NCBI GenBank assembly: GCA_014650415.1
Contig: BMUX01000002.1
Span: 738,885-802,884, forward strand
Direction of reading: 5' to 3'
Source: Streptomyces spiroverticillatus
GTDB taxonomy: Bacteria > Actinomycetota > Actinomycetes > Streptomycetales > Streptomycetaceae
Length of the DNA stretch: 64,000 bases
A model generated the notes under the pieces. It did no database searches and was not told the origin of the DNA. It saw only the letters and a program-made list of their open reading frames with translations. Below, in pieces: positions 26,106 to 35,157 of the stretch (within the stretch, counting starts at the first letter, position 1; each line of letters starts with the position of its first letter). A program made the position numbers and the translations under genes.

Positions 26106-28838
26106 GTGGCTTCCGGAACCGATCGCAACCCGATCATCATTGGTGGCCTGCCGAGCCAGGTCCCGGATTTCGATCCCGAGGAGACCCAGGAATGGCTCGA
26201 CTCGCTTGACGCGGCCGTCGACGAGCGGGGCCGCGAGCGCGCCCGCTACCTGATGCTCCGCCTGATCGAGCGTGCCCGCGAGAAGCGCGTGGCCGTGCCC
26301 GAGATGCGCAGCACGGACTACGTCAACACGATCGCCACCAAGGACGAGCCGTTCTTCCCCGGCGACGAGGAGATCGAGCGCAAGGTCCTCAACGCGACCC
26401 GCTGGAACGCGGCCGTGATGGTCTCCCGGGCCCAGCGTCCGGGCATCGGCGTCGGCGGCCACATCGCCACCTTCGCCTCCTCCGCCTCGCTGTACGACGT
26501 GGGCTTCAACCACTTCTTCCGGGGCAAGGACGAGGGCGACGGCGGCGACCAGATCTTCTTCCAGGGGCACGCCTCGCCGGGCATCTACGCCCGCGCGTTC
26601 CTCCTGGACCGGCTGACCGAGACGCAGCTCGACGCGTTCCGCCAGGAGAAGTCGAAGTTCCCCAACGGCCTGTCCTCGTACCCCCACCCGCGCCTGATGC
26701 CGGACTTCTGGGAGTTCCCGACCGTCTCGATGGGCCTCGGCCCCCTCGGCGCGATCTACCAGGCCCGGATGAACCGCTACATGGAGGCGCGCGGCATCGC
26801 CGACACCTCCAAGTCGCACGTCTGGGCCTACCTCGGCGACGGCGAGATGGACGAGCCCGAGTCGCTGGGCCAGCTGTCCATCGCCGCCCGTGAGGGCCTG
26901 GACAACCTGACCTTCGTCGTCAACTGCAACCTCCAGCGCCTCGACGGCCCCGTCCGCGGCAACGGCAAGGTCATCCAGGAGCTGGAGTCGCAGTTCCGGG
27001 GCGCCGGCTGGAACGTCATCAAGCTGGTCTGGGACAGGAGCTGGGACCCGCTGCTGGCGCAGGACCGCACGGGCATCCTGGTCAACAAGCTCAACACCAC
27101 GCCGGACGGCCAGTTCCAGACGTACGCCACCGAGACCGGCGCGTACATCCGCGAGCACTTCTTCGGCGACGACCAGCGGCTGCGCGACATGGTCAAGGAC
27201 ATGTCGGACGAGCAGATCCTGCACCTGGGACGCGGCGGCCACGACCACAAGAAGGTCTACGCGGCCTACGCGGCGGCCAAGGCCCACAAGGGCCAGCCGA
27301 CGGTCATCCTGGCGCAGACGGTCAAGGGCTGGACGCTGGGGCCGAACTTCGAGGGCCGCAACGCGACCCACCAGATGAAGAAGCTGACCGCGGACGACCT
27401 CAAGCGCTTCCGCGACCGGCTGCACATCCCGATCGCGGACAAGGAGCTGGAGGGCGGCGCCCCGCCGTACTACCACCCGGGCCGCGACTCGGAAGAGATC
27501 CAGTACATGCACGACCGCCGCAAGTCGCTCGGCGGGTACGTGCCCTCGCGCGTGGTGCGGGCCAAGCCCCTTCCGCTGCCCGAGGACAAGACGTACGCGG
27601 CTGCGAAGAAGGGTTCCGGCCAGCAGTCGATCGCCACGACCATGGCGTTCGTGCGTGTGCTGAAGGACCTCATGCGGGACAAGGAGATCGGCAAGCGGTT
27701 CGTGCTGATCGCGCCCGACGAGTACCGCACCTTCGGCATGGACGCGTTCTTCCCGAGTGCGAAGATCTACAACCCGCTGGGTCAGCAGTACGAGGCCGTG
27801 GACCGTGATCTGCTCCTCGCGTACAAGGAGTCGCCGACCGGTCAGATGCTGCACGACGGCATCTCCGAGGCGGGCTGCACCGCCTCGCTGATCGCCGCGG
27901 GTTCGGCCTACGCCACGCACGGCGAGCCGCTGATCCCGGTGTACGTCTTCTACTCGATGTTCGGTTTCCAGCGCACCGGTGACCAGTTCTGGCAGATGGC
28001 CGATCAGCTGTCGCGCGGTTTCGTACTGGGCGCGACCGCCGGTCGTACGACGCTGACCGGTGAGGGCCTCCAGCACGCGGACGGCCACTCGCAGCTGCTG
28101 GCCTCCACCAACCCGGGCTGTGTGTCGTACGACCCGGCCTTCGGGTACGAGATCGCGCACATCGTGCAGGACGGTCTGAAGAGGATGTACGGCGAGAACG
28201 CCGAGGACGTCTTCTACTACCTGACCGTCTACAACGAGCCGATCCAGCACCCGGCCGAGCCCGAGAATGTGGACGCCGACGGCATCCTCAAGGGCATCTA
28301 CCGCTTCAAGACCGGCGAGAAGGGCCAGATCCCGGCCCAGATCATGGCGTCCGGTGTCGCGGTGCCGTGGGCGGTCGAGGCGCAGCAGATCCTCGCGGAC
28401 GAGTGGAACGTGCGTGCCGACGTCTGGTCCGCCACGTCCTGGAACGAGCTGCGCCGCGAGGCCGTGGAGTGCGAGGAGCACAACCTCCTGCACCCCGAGG
28501 AAGAGATCCGCGTGCCGTACGTGACGCGGAAGCTGGAGAGCGCCGAGGGACCGTTCGTGGCGGTTTCCGACTGGATGCGTTCGGTTCCGGACCAGATCTC
28601 GCGCTGGGTGCCGGGGCAGTACACCTCGCTCGGTGCGGACGGCTTCGGCTTCGCCGACACCCGTGGTGCGGCCCGTCGCTTCTTCCACATCGACGCCCAG
28701 TCGATCGTCCTGGCGACGCTCTCCGAGCTGGCCAAGCAGGGCAAGATCGACCGCAGCGCGCTGAAGCAGGCGGTGGACCGCTACCAGCTGCTCGACGTGA
28801 CGGCGGCCGACCCGGGCGCCGCGGGCGGCGACGCGTAA
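26106..28838 (+). CDS. aceE: Pyruvate dehydrogenase E1 component, homodimeric type
   Basis: This encodes 910 aa from GTG at 26106, with GAAGGA nearby upstream. It is the thiamine-diphosphate-dependent decarboxylase that feeds acetyl groups into the pyruvate dehydrogenase complex. Motifs are [20 protein letters not shown] near the start, [24 protein letters not shown], the cofactor motif [12 protein letters not shown] (about 244) with [15 protein letters not shown], and [11 protein letters not shown]. Length matches the gamma-proteobacterial/actinobacterial AceE type, not the alpha/beta heterodimer. It is monocistronic: a 13-bp-stem terminator follows directly. It corresponds to the main S. 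coelicolor aceE (from memory). Confidence 0.97.
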   Translation: MASGTDRNPIIIGGLPSQVPDFDPEETQEWLDSLDAAVDERGRERARYLMLRLIERAREKRVAVPEMRSTDYVNTIATKDEPFFPGDEEIERKVLNATRWNAAVMVSRAQRPGIGVGGHIATFASSASLYDVGFNHFFRGKDEGDGGDQIFFQGHASPGIYARAFLLDRLTETQLDAFRQEKSKFPNGLSSYPHPRLMPDFWEFPTVSMGLGPLGAIYQARMNRYMEARGIADTSKSHVWAYLGDGEMDEPESLGQLSIAAREGLDNLTFVVNCNLQRLDGPVRGNGKVIQELESQFRGAGWNVIKLVWDRSWDPLLAQDRTGILVNKLNTTPDGQFQTYATETGAYIREHFFGDDQRLRDMVKDMSDEQILHLGRGGHDHKKVYAAYAAAKAHKGQPTVILAQTVKGWTLGPNFEGRNATHQMKKLTADDLKRFRDRLHIPIADKELEGGAPPYYHPGRDSEEIQYMHDRRKSLGGYVPSRVVRAKPLPLPEDKTYAAAKKGSGQQSIATTMAFVRVLKDLMRDKEIGKRFVLIAPDEYRTFGMDAFFPSAKIYNPLGQQYEAVDRDLLLAYKESPTGQMLHDGISEAGCTASLIAAGSAYATHGEPLIPVYVFYSMFGFQRTGDQFWQMADQLSRGFVLGATAGRTTLTGEGLQHADGHSQLLASTNPGCVSYDPAFGYEIAHIVQDGLKRMYGENAEDVFYYLTVYNEPIQHPAEPENVDADGILKGIYRFKTGEKGQIPAQIMASGVAVPWAVEAQQILADEWNVRADVWSATSWNELRREAVECEEHNLLHPEEEIRVPYVTRKLESAEGPFVAVSDWMRSVPDQISRWVPGQYTSLGADGFGFADTRGAARRFFHIDAQSIVLATLSELAKQGKIDRSALKQAVDRYQLLDVTAADPGAAGGDA

Positions 28839-28856
28839 GCCACCCGGTAGTGCCGT

Positions 28857-28892
28857 GAAGGCGGTGGGAGCCCTCGGGTTCCCACCGCCTTC
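28857..28892 (+). terminator. aceE terminator
   Basis: A perfect 13-bp stem gaaggcggtggga/tcccaccgccttc with a 10-base loop, 18 bp past the aceE stop. Confidence 0.9.
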
Positions 28893-28904
28893 CCGCGTCT
28901 TACG

Positions 28905-29708
28905 ATGCCGGGCATGAAGCAGCAGACAGCCCAGGTCCGGTGGGAGCGGCGCACCCAGACGCCGCTGCTGGTCCTGGCGCTCGCCTTCGGCGTCGCGTAC
29001 GCCGTCCCGATCGTGGCCCCGGACGCCCCGAGCGAGGTGCACCGGGCGTGCCTGTGGGTGGAGTGGGTGGTGTGGGGCGCGTTCGCGCTGGACTATCTGG
29101 TGCGGCTGGTGCTGGCCCCCGCGAAGTGGCTGTTCGTCCGCAGCCATCCGCTGGACCTGCTCGCGGTGCTGCTGCCGCTGGCGAGGCCCCTGCGGCTCCT
29201 GCGGCTGGTGTCGACGCTGCTGCTGGTGGGGCGGCGGGCGCGGATGTCGCCGCAGATAACGCTCACCGCTTACGTCGGCGGGTCGGTGGTGGGCCTTTTG
29301 ATGTTCGGCTCGCTGGCGGTCCTGGAGGTCGAGCGGGGCGCGCCCGGCGGGAACATCAAGACGCTGGGTGACGCCGTGTGGTGGTCCTTCACCACGATGA
29401 CCACGGTCGGCTACGGCGACCACTCCCCCACCACCGGCCTCGGCAGGCTCATCGCGGTGGGCCTGATGCTGTCCGGGATCGCGCTGCTCGGTGTGGTGAC
29501 GGCGAACATCGCGGCCTGGTTCATCTCCCGCTTCGAGCGGGACGACGCCGAGGAGCGCCGGCAGACGGCGCTCCTCGAAGCCCTGACGGCGGAGATCAAG
29601 GAGCTGCGGGCGGAGGTCGGGCGGCTGAGCACCCCCGAGGTCCTGAGCGCCCCCGAGGTCCGGGAGGTCCCCGCCCAGTCCCCCGGTCTCAGCGCTCCCA
29701 GATCTTGA
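28905..29708 (+). CDS. Voltage-gated-type potassium channel
   Basis: This encodes 267 aa. There are hydrophobic segments at about 20-38, 50-72, 80-93 and 118-140. An S4-like basic helix (RPLRLLRLVSTLLLVGRRAR) lies at 94-113. The pore loop with the selectivity filter TTVGYGD is at 166-172, followed by the last helix and a cytoplasmic coiled tail (RFERDDAEERRQTALLEAL). This is a six-segment Kv-like channel for K+ flux. ATG at 28905 and ATG at 28914 are both possible; neither has a good binding site, but a TACGAT -10-like box just upstream suggests leaderless translation. Its last 20 bp overlap the convergent inhibitor gene. Confidence 0.88.
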   Translation: MPGMKQQTAQVRWERRTQTPLLVLALAFGVAYAVPIVAPDAPSEVHRACLWVEWVVWGAFALDYLVRLVLAPAKWLFVRSHPLDLLAVLLPLARPLRLLRLVSTLLLVGRRARMSPQITLTAYVGGSVVGLLMFGSLAVLEVERGAPGGNIKTLGDAVWWSFTTMTTVGYGDHSPTTGLGRLIAVGLMLSGIALLGVVTANIAAWFISRFERDDAEERRQTALLEALTAEIKELRAEVGRLSTPEVLSAPEVREVPAQSPGLSAPRS

Positions 29709-30066
29709 ACGCCCGCACCCGGTAGGGCGATTGCGGCACCCAGCTGCCCTTGCCGGGGTAGGTGTCGAACTCGCCGGTCTCGGCGCACTCCGCCGACTGG
29801 TAGGCGGTGACGGGTCGTCCGGTGCGGTTGGCGAGGGCCTGCGCGTCCGCGCCCGGGGGCAGGGCGACGCAGGCTTCGATGTCGGTGCCGGACAGCTCGT
29901 GGGCGTACCGCTTGCCCTTGAAGTCGGGCTTCTGCCACAGGCACAGCTCACCGGCGGCGCAGCTCCCGAGCTGGATGCCGGCGGGGGCGGCCGGGGCCGC
30001 CGCCGGGAACAGGGCAGTGGCGGCCAGTGCGGTGGTGGCCAGCGTGGTGGTGACGAGCAGCTTCAT
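29689..30066 (-). CDS. Secreted peptidase-inhibitor I36-like protein
   Basis: This encodes 125 aa. A signal peptide (MKLLVTTTLATTALAATALFP..., cleavage near AAPA 27) is followed by the I36/SMPI-type core: CAAGELCLWQKPDFKGKRYAHELSG and paired Cys (about 35, 42, 66 and 95). Streptomyces metalloprotease inhibitors of this type are small, extracellular crystallin-like folds. GGGGGGACCC precedes the ATG. The 3' end overlaps the potassium channel gene by 20 bp on the other strand. Confidence 0.82.
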   Translation of the reverse strand: MKLLVTTTLATTALAATALFPAAAPAAPAGIQLGSCAAGELCLWQKPDFKGKRYAHELSGTDIEACVALPPGADAQALANRTGRPVTAYQSAECAETGEFDTYPGKGSWVPQSPYRVRAFKIWER

Positions 30067-30200
30067 GAGGGTCCCCCCGGTTTCGTACGGTCGATGCTTC
30101 CCGTACGGTCCAAAGCTGTCCGCCCGGACCGTGTGCCAGCACTGTGACCTGCTGAAACAGGGGTACGGAAGGGGGCTTGCGGCGGATCACCCGGATAGGC

Positions 30201-30233
30201 GACAGCCCCGCCGGAACCGGTCCGGCGGGGCTG
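30201..30233 (-). terminator. Terminator of the drug exporter gene
   Basis: A perfect 14-bp stem with an ACCGG loop, 43 bp past the stop at 30277. It could also stop transcription arriving from the plus side. Confidence 0.85.
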
Positions 30234-30276
30234 TGCGGGCGCGGAATTGACGCGTCCGAAGTGGTGCGGGGGCGGG

Positions 30277-31887
30277 TCAGATGTGGACGCCGCCGCCCGC
30301 CGCGTCCGCGTTCGCACCGCGCTTGGTGAGGAAGGCGACCAGCGCCGCGACGACGGCGACGCCGCCCGCGATGGTGAAGGCGAAGCCCATCCCCGACACG
30401 AACGTGTCATGGATGACGGTGGTGATGACCTTGAATCCCTCCGGCGTCATGCCCGGGGCCTTCGCGGCCTCGGCGGGCACCATGCCGAACTCGGCGGCCT
30501 GCTCCAGGCCCGCCGGGGGCGTGCCGGGCAGTCCGGCGTCCTTCCAGTTGCCGCCGAACTCGGCGCCGACCCGGGAGGACATCACCGCGCCGAGCACGGC
30601 CGTGCCCAGCGCGCCGCCGACCTGCATACCGGCCTGCTGGAGGCCGCCGGCCACACCGGAGAGCTCCAGCGGGGCGTTGCCGACGATGACCTCGGTGGCG
30701 CCGACCATGACGGGCGCGAGGCCGAGACCGAGCAGGCCGAACCAGAGCGACATGGTCAGCGTGCCCGTGCCGACGTCCAGTTGGGACATGCCGAACATGG
30801 CGACGGCGGTGCAGACCATGCCGCCGACCAGCGGCACGCGCGGGCCGAACTTGGTGATCAGCGCGCCCGCGAGCGGCGAGGCGACGATCATCATGCCGGT
30901 GAGCGGCAGCAGGTGCAGACCGCTGTCGACCGGGCTCAGACCGTGCACGCCCTGGAGGTAGAAGGTCACGAAGAAGAGGCCGCCCATGAAGGCGAACGCC
31001 ATCAGCACCATGAGCACCACACCGGCCGACAGCGGCACGGAGCGGAACATGGCCAGCGGGATCAGCGGCTCCTTCGCCTTGGTCTCCCAGACGGCGAAGA
31101 CGACGAAGAGGACGACCGAACCGCCCACGCACAGCCAGGTGTTGGCGCCGCCCCAGCCCCAGGACTCACCGGCCTTGATCAGGCCGTACACCAGCGAACC
31201 CATCGCAGCCGAGAGCAGCACGATGCCCGGGATGTCGAAGGAGCGCGGCGCGTTCTGAGCACGGTGGTCGCGCAGGACGACCAGGCCGAAGGCGAGGGCG
31301 AGGACGCCGACGGGCACGTTGATGAAGAAAACGGACTGCCAGGAGACGTGCTCGACGAGCAGACCGCCGACGATCGGGCCGCCCGCGGTGGAGGCGCCGA
31401 TGACCATGCCCCAGATGCCGATCGCCATGTTCAGCTTCTCGGCGGGGAAGGTGGCGCGCAGCAGGCCGAGCGCGGCGGGCATCAGCAGCGCGCCGAACAG
31501 GCCCTGGAGCACGCGGAAGGCGATGACCAGGCCGATCTCCTTGGAGAAGCCGATCGCGGCGGAGGACGCGGCGAAGCCCGCGATGCCTATGAGGAAGGTC
31601 TGGCGGTGGCCGAAGCGGTCACCGAGCTTGCCCGCGGTGATCAGGGCGACCGCGAGGGCGAGCAGATAGCCGTTGGTGATCCACTGGACGTCGGCGAGCG
31701 AGGCGCCGAGGTCCTTCTGGATGGCGGGGTTGGCGATGGCGACGATGGTGCCGTCGAGGGCGACCATCATCACGCCGATCGCCACCGCGAAGAGCGTCAG
31801 CCACGGGTGGCCGCGAAGCCCCTTGGCCTTTTCCGGTACGGGGTCGGGGCCGGGCGGCACCTTGTCGAGCGTGGTCTGTGCAGTCAT
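30277..31887 (-). CDS. MFS drug exporter, DHA2 (EmrB/QacA) type
   Basis: This encodes 536 aa with about fourteen membrane helices. It is a proton-driven multidrug antiporter. Visible motifs are LDGTIVAIANPAIQKDLGAS in helix 1 and the following loop (the DHA2 motif D1 pattern), GKLGDRFGHRQ (motif A) and GGPIVGGLLVEHVSWQSVFFINVPVG (motif C and following). GGAAGC precedes ATG at 31887. It is divergent from a TetR-family gene across 119 bp, and inverted half-sites in the gap indicate local repression. Confidence 0.92.
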   Translation of the reverse strand: MTAQTTLDKVPPGPDPVPEKAKGLRGHPWLTLFAVAIGVMMVALDGTIVAIANPAIQKDLGASLADVQWITNGYLLALAVALITAGKLGDRFGHRQTFLIGIAGFAASSAAIGFSKEIGLVIAFRVLQGLFGALLMPAALGLLRATFPAEKLNMAIGIWGMVIGASTAGGPIVGGLLVEHVSWQSVFFINVPVGVLALAFGLVVLRDHRAQNAPRSFDIPGIVLLSAAMGSLVYGLIKAGESWGWGGANTWLCVGGSVVLFVVFAVWETKAKEPLIPLAMFRSVPLSAGVVLMVLMAFAFMGGLFFVTFYLQGVHGLSPVDSGLHLLPLTGMMIVASPLAGALITKFGPRVPLVGGMVCTAVAMFGMSQLDVGTGTLTMSLWFGLLGLGLAPVMVGATEVIVGNAPLELSGVAGGLQQAGMQVGGALGTAVLGAVMSSRVGAEFGGNWKDAGLPGTPPAGLEQAAEFGMVPAEAAKAPGMTPEGFKVITTVIHDTFVSGMGFAFTIAGGVAVVAALVAFLTKRGANADAAGGGVHI

Positions 31888-31899
31888 GCTTCCAGATTA

Positions 31900-31949
31900 G
31901 TGACAGCCACTGACAGTTGACGAACCAATTCACAAGCCGGTAACTGTCA
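31900..31949. promoter_or_regulatory. Divergent promoter/operator of the exporter-TetR pair
   Basis: GTGACAG (31900-31906) and TGACAGTT (31911-31918) repeat directly, and AACTGTCA (31942-31949) is the exact inverse of the second. A TTGACG (31917-31922) and TAACTG (31941-31946) pair, 18 bp apart on the plus strand, overlaps the sites. This is the expected arrangement for a TetR repressor controlling itself and the exporter. Confidence 0.65.
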
Positions 31950-32006
31950 CGTAGCTCACAGGTAAGCTGAGCAGGCGAAATCGAAGGAAAGCAGGACCCA
32001 GGGACG

Positions 32007-32654
32007 ATGGCGGAACAGCTGGCGGCGGCGCGAGCGACCGGACTGCGTGAGCGCAAGAAGCGCCGCACCCGTGACTCCCTGCTGCGCGTCGCACTGGAGC
32101 TGTTCACCACGCAGGGGTACGAGCGGACCACCGTCGACGAGATCGCGGAGGCCGTCGAGGTCTCCCAGCGGACCTTCTTCCGCTACTTCGCCTCCAAGGA
32201 GGACGTCGCCTTCACGGTGGTCTCCATGGTCGAGGCCCGCTTCCTGGACGCGGTCCGCGCGCGACCGGCCCACGAGAACCCGCTGACCGCACTGCGCAAC
32301 GCGGTGACCTGGGCGTGGGAGTCGGTGGGCGAGGCGATCGAGGCGGTGGTCCCGATCGAGCTGCACATGCGGACGTACCAGATGATCGAGTCGACCCCGG
32401 CGCTGCTCGCGGTCCATCTGCGGCGCTCCACCGAACTGGAGGACGCGATCGCGGCGGTCATCGCCGAGCGGGAGGGCCTCGACGTGGACGAGGACCTGCG
32501 GCCCCGGATCGCGGTGGCCGCGTTCGGCGGGGTGATGCGGCTGACCGGGCGGATGTGGGGGCAGCGGGAGGACGCCAGCCTGGAGGCGATCCGGGAGATG
32601 ACCGCGCGCTGCCTGGACCATCTGGAACCGGCGCTGGGCGGGGACTGGACCTGA
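32007..32654 (+). CDS. TetR-family transcriptional regulator of the MFS exporter
   Basis: This encodes 215 aa. A basic N-terminus (RERKKRRTRDSLL) leads into the TetR helix-turn-helix (about 18-65: ALELFTTQGYERTTVDEIAEAVEVSQRTFFRYFASKED). The C-terminal ligand domain is helical, with SLEAIREMTARCLDHLEPALG at the end. It is divergent from the DHA2 exporter and probably represses it from the TGACAGTT/AACTGTCA sites. The ligand is unknown. Confidence 0.92.
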   Translation: MAEQLAAARATGLRERKKRRTRDSLLRVALELFTTQGYERTTVDEIAEAVEVSQRTFFRYFASKEDVAFTVVSMVEARFLDAVRARPAHENPLTALRNAVTWAWESVGEAIEAVVPIELHMRTYQMIESTPALLAVHLRRSTELEDAIAAVIAEREGLDVDEDLRPRIAVAAFGGVMRLTGRMWGQREDASLEAIREMTARCLDHLEPALGGDWT

Positions 32655-32836
32655 CCCGGGCGACCCCGCACCGGCCCCGCGGGCACGGAAATTGGCCGAC
32701 AAGGGACGGTCGTGCCGAACCCGTACGGGTGACCTGAAGCCCCGGATACACACCCTGACCTGAGCGCCTTTATCGAAACGTGATCCGCATCACGGAATGG
32801 ACACGGCGGCCGGGGATTCTCCTAGGGTGTCCCGCA

Positions 32837-34063
32837 GTGACTTCCCTAGACTCCTCCCCCACCCTGACCGCGTGGCGGGCGCTGCTCGCGCTGGCCGTGG
32901 TGTTCGTGATGCTCGCGATCACCGGCTGGACCGCCATCCACCACCAGCGCGACGCGAACGTGTCGCTCAAGGAGGCCTTCACCGCCTGGAGCCACGGCAG
33001 CTTCGACGGCCGCGGGCTGCCGGACCCGCAGGGCAGCCCCGGCACCGTCGAGCGCTTCTTCGGCGGGCTCACCCCCGACCGGCAGAGCGCGCTGGCCCGC
33101 AAGCACCCGCTGGTCGTCGGCAACCTCAACGGGGCCCCCGTCCCGCTGCGCTACGCCGCCAACCGGTACGCGCTCGCCACCGCCCGCGACACCGAGGCGC
33201 AGCGCATGCACGACAGCCGGCTGTCCCGCGCGGGCAAGGCGGACGCCGACCGGCGCATGCACCGCTTCGCGGCGCTGCTGCGCAACAAGCGGCAGGTCCT
33301 GGCGTTCGACCCGGACGGCGGCGGCCGGGTCGCGGAGGTCTTCGGGAACCTCCAGCGGGCCGAGCGGATCTCGGTGGTGGTGCCGGGCGTCGACACCAAC
33401 GTGGTGAACTTCGAGCGGACCTTCCTGCGCTACTCCTCGCCCGTCGGCATGGCCACCTCGCTGTACGACGCGGAGCGCGCGGCCGACCCCGCCACCCGGA
33501 CCGCCGTGATCGCCTGGGCCGACTACACCGCGCCCGCGGGACTCGGCATGGACGCCATGGTCGGCGCCCCCGCCGAGGCGGGCGCCCGGCGGCTGGTCGC
33601 GCTGGCCGGAGTGCTGCCGGGGCGGGCCCCGGTGGCGCTGTTCTGCCACAGCTACGGCTCGGTGGTGTGCGGGCTCGCCGCCCGTCGCCTGCCGGAGCGG
33701 GTCACCGACATAGCGGTCTCCGGCAGCCCGGGGATGCGGGTCGACAACGCCGCCGGGCTGGGGTCGCGGGCGCGGGTGTGGGCGATGCGGGACGCGGACG
33801 ACTGGATCGCGGACGTGCCGCACCTGGAGTTCGGCGGGCTCGGCCACGGCAGCGACCCGGTGTCGCCCGAATTCGGGGCGCGGGTGCTGTCGGCGAAGAC
33901 GGCGGTCGGTCACACCGGGTACTTCGTTCCGGGGACCGACAGCATCGGCAATTTCGCGCGGATCGGCGTCGGTGCGTACGCCGAACTGGACTGCGCGGAC
34001 GGCGGGACGGCCTGCCGGGACGGGATCGCGAGCGGGCCCGACAGGTCCGGCAAGGAGGTCTGA
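32837..34063 (+). CDS. Membrane-anchored alpha/beta hydrolase, DUF1023 type (copy 1)
   Basis: This encodes 408 aa from GTG at 32837. A TAGGGT -10-like box ends eight bases upstream and no binding site is visible, so it is probably leaderless. One membrane helix (about 12-32) precedes an extracytoplasmic domain. KHPLVVGNLNGAPVPLRYAANR and VVVPGVDTNVVNFERTF are typical of the DUF1023 alpha/beta-hydrolase family. The nucleophile Ser is in FCHSYGSVVCGL, with late Asp (DADDWIADVPHL) and His (GHTGYFVPGTDS) completing a likely triad. The substrate is unknown. A secreted paralogue lies at 38493-39521. Confidence 0.85.
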   Translation: MTSLDSSPTLTAWRALLALAVVFVMLAITGWTAIHHQRDANVSLKEAFTAWSHGSFDGRGLPDPQGSPGTVERFFGGLTPDRQSALARKHPLVVGNLNGAPVPLRYAANRYALATARDTEAQRMHDSRLSRAGKADADRRMHRFAALLRNKRQVLAFDPDGGGRVAEVFGNLQRAERISVVVPGVDTNVVNFERTFLRYSSPVGMATSLYDAERAADPATRTAVIAWADYTAPAGLGMDAMVGAPAEAGARRLVALAGVLPGRAPVALFCHSYGSVVCGLAARRLPERVTDIAVSGSPGMRVDNAAGLGSRARVWAMRDADDWIADVPHLEFGGLGHGSDPVSPEFGARVLSAKTAVGHTGYFVPGTDSIGNFARIGVGAYAELDCADGGTACRDGIASGPDRSGKEV

Positions 34064-34147
34064 GGTGTCCGACGCGCGTAGAAGGCCGGGAATCGGGCGG
34101 GTCGCCGAGGGGCGACGAGCGGGCGGACGCCGCATACGATGAGCCGC

Positions 34148-35056
34148 ATGGGTGATGTGCTGGCCGGAATTCATGCCACCTGGGAGTTCGACAGCGACTC
34201 CGTGCTCATCCGCTTCGAACGGGGGATACGTACACCGAAGCTGCTCTCCGCGCTCGGTGAGCGGCGCATCCCGCACGAGGCGTTGGCCGAGGTGACGCTG
34301 ACCCCGGGCAAACGCGGCACGGTGGTGCTGCACGCCGTGCCCAGACGTGGCGCGGATCCGCTGATGGACGCCGCCGCGGGGCAGCTCAAGGAGGGCTGCG
34401 ACCCGTACCGGCTGGTGCTGCCGGCCGAGCGCGAGGTGCTCGCCGAGTACTACGCGGACGAGCTGCGGGCACAGGTGCGGGCGGCGGGCACGGGTGCGGG
34501 CTTCGCGCCGGACGAGCCGGCCGACCGGTTCCTGGTGGCGCCGCCGCAGGGGCCGCTGCAGTTCAAGGCGTACGACGGGAAGGCCGGGTTCGACGGGACG
34601 CAGGTGACGTTCCGTTGGTTCTGGACCGGGGCCTCCTCCGCCAAGTGGAAGGTGGGCGACCAGAGTTTCCCGGTGGCCTCCCTCGGCGGTGTCGAGTGGC
34701 GCTCCCCCGACTTCTTCGACGGGCACCTGCGGCTGCTGCGGCGCGAGGGGTCAGCCGAGGGCGGGACGGCGGCCGGGCCCGCGGACCAGGATCCGGCGGC
34801 GGTGGTGTTCGGGCTCGGGTACGGGCCGGTGCACGAGTCGCTGCCGTTCGCGGCGGCCGTTCTGGCCGCGGTTCGGAGCACGGTTCCGGCGGCCGCGGCC
34901 CTGGACCGGGTGCCGGTGGACGCGGTCGGTGCGGGGCGCAGGGACCCGGCGGACATCGCGGAACGGATCAGGCACCTGGGCGAGCTGCACCAGGCGGGGC
35001 TGGTCACGGACGAGGAATTCACCGCGAAGAAGGCGGAACTGCTGGAGCAGCTGTAG
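34148..35056 (+). CDS. DUF4429 / SHOCT domain protein
   Basis: This encodes 302 aa from ATG at 34148; ATG at 34139 is also in frame. A TACGAT box lies just upstream. The N-terminal half contains a PH-like DUF4429 unit (GIHATWEFDSDSVLIRFERG, PHEALAEVTLTPGK), and a second DUF4429 unit follows (FDGTQVTFRWFWTGASSAKWKVGDQSFPVASLGGVEWRSP). The C-terminus is a SHOCT helix (ERIRHLGELHQAGLVTDEEFTAKKAELLEQL). Cytoplasmic, function unknown; such proteins may sense lipid or protein partners. Confidence 0.85.
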   Translation: MGDVLAGIHATWEFDSDSVLIRFERGIRTPKLLSALGERRIPHEALAEVTLTPGKRGTVVLHAVPRRGADPLMDAAAGQLKEGCDPYRLVLPAEREVLAEYYADELRAQVRAAGTGAGFAPDEPADRFLVAPPQGPLQFKAYDGKAGFDGTQVTFRWFWTGASSAKWKVGDQSFPVASLGGVEWRSPDFFDGHLRLLRREGSAEGGTAAGPADQDPAAVVFGLGYGPVHESLPFAAAVLAAVRSTVPAAAALDRVPVDAVGAGRRDPADIAERIRHLGELHQAGLVTDEEFTAKKAELLEQL

Positions 35057-35081
35057 CAGCAGGGGCGGCGGGGCGGACTCG

Positions 35082-35118
35082 TACCACGGTATGAGAGCAA
35101 GATCCGAACCACGGTATG
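35082..35118 (+). promoter_or_regulatory. Direct repeat pair upstream of the histidine kinase gene
   Basis: ACCACGGTATGA occurs at 35082-35093 and exactly again at 35107-35118, a 25-bp spacing. A TAGGCT -10-like box lies at 35142-35147 and the ATG at 35158. A related pair with the same spacing lies at 38368-38404 before the secreted hydrolase gene. These are the likely response-regulator sites. Confidence 0.6.
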
Positions 35119-35157
35119 ACGTGGGACGACGGGTGCGCTGCCTAGGCTGAGGGAGCC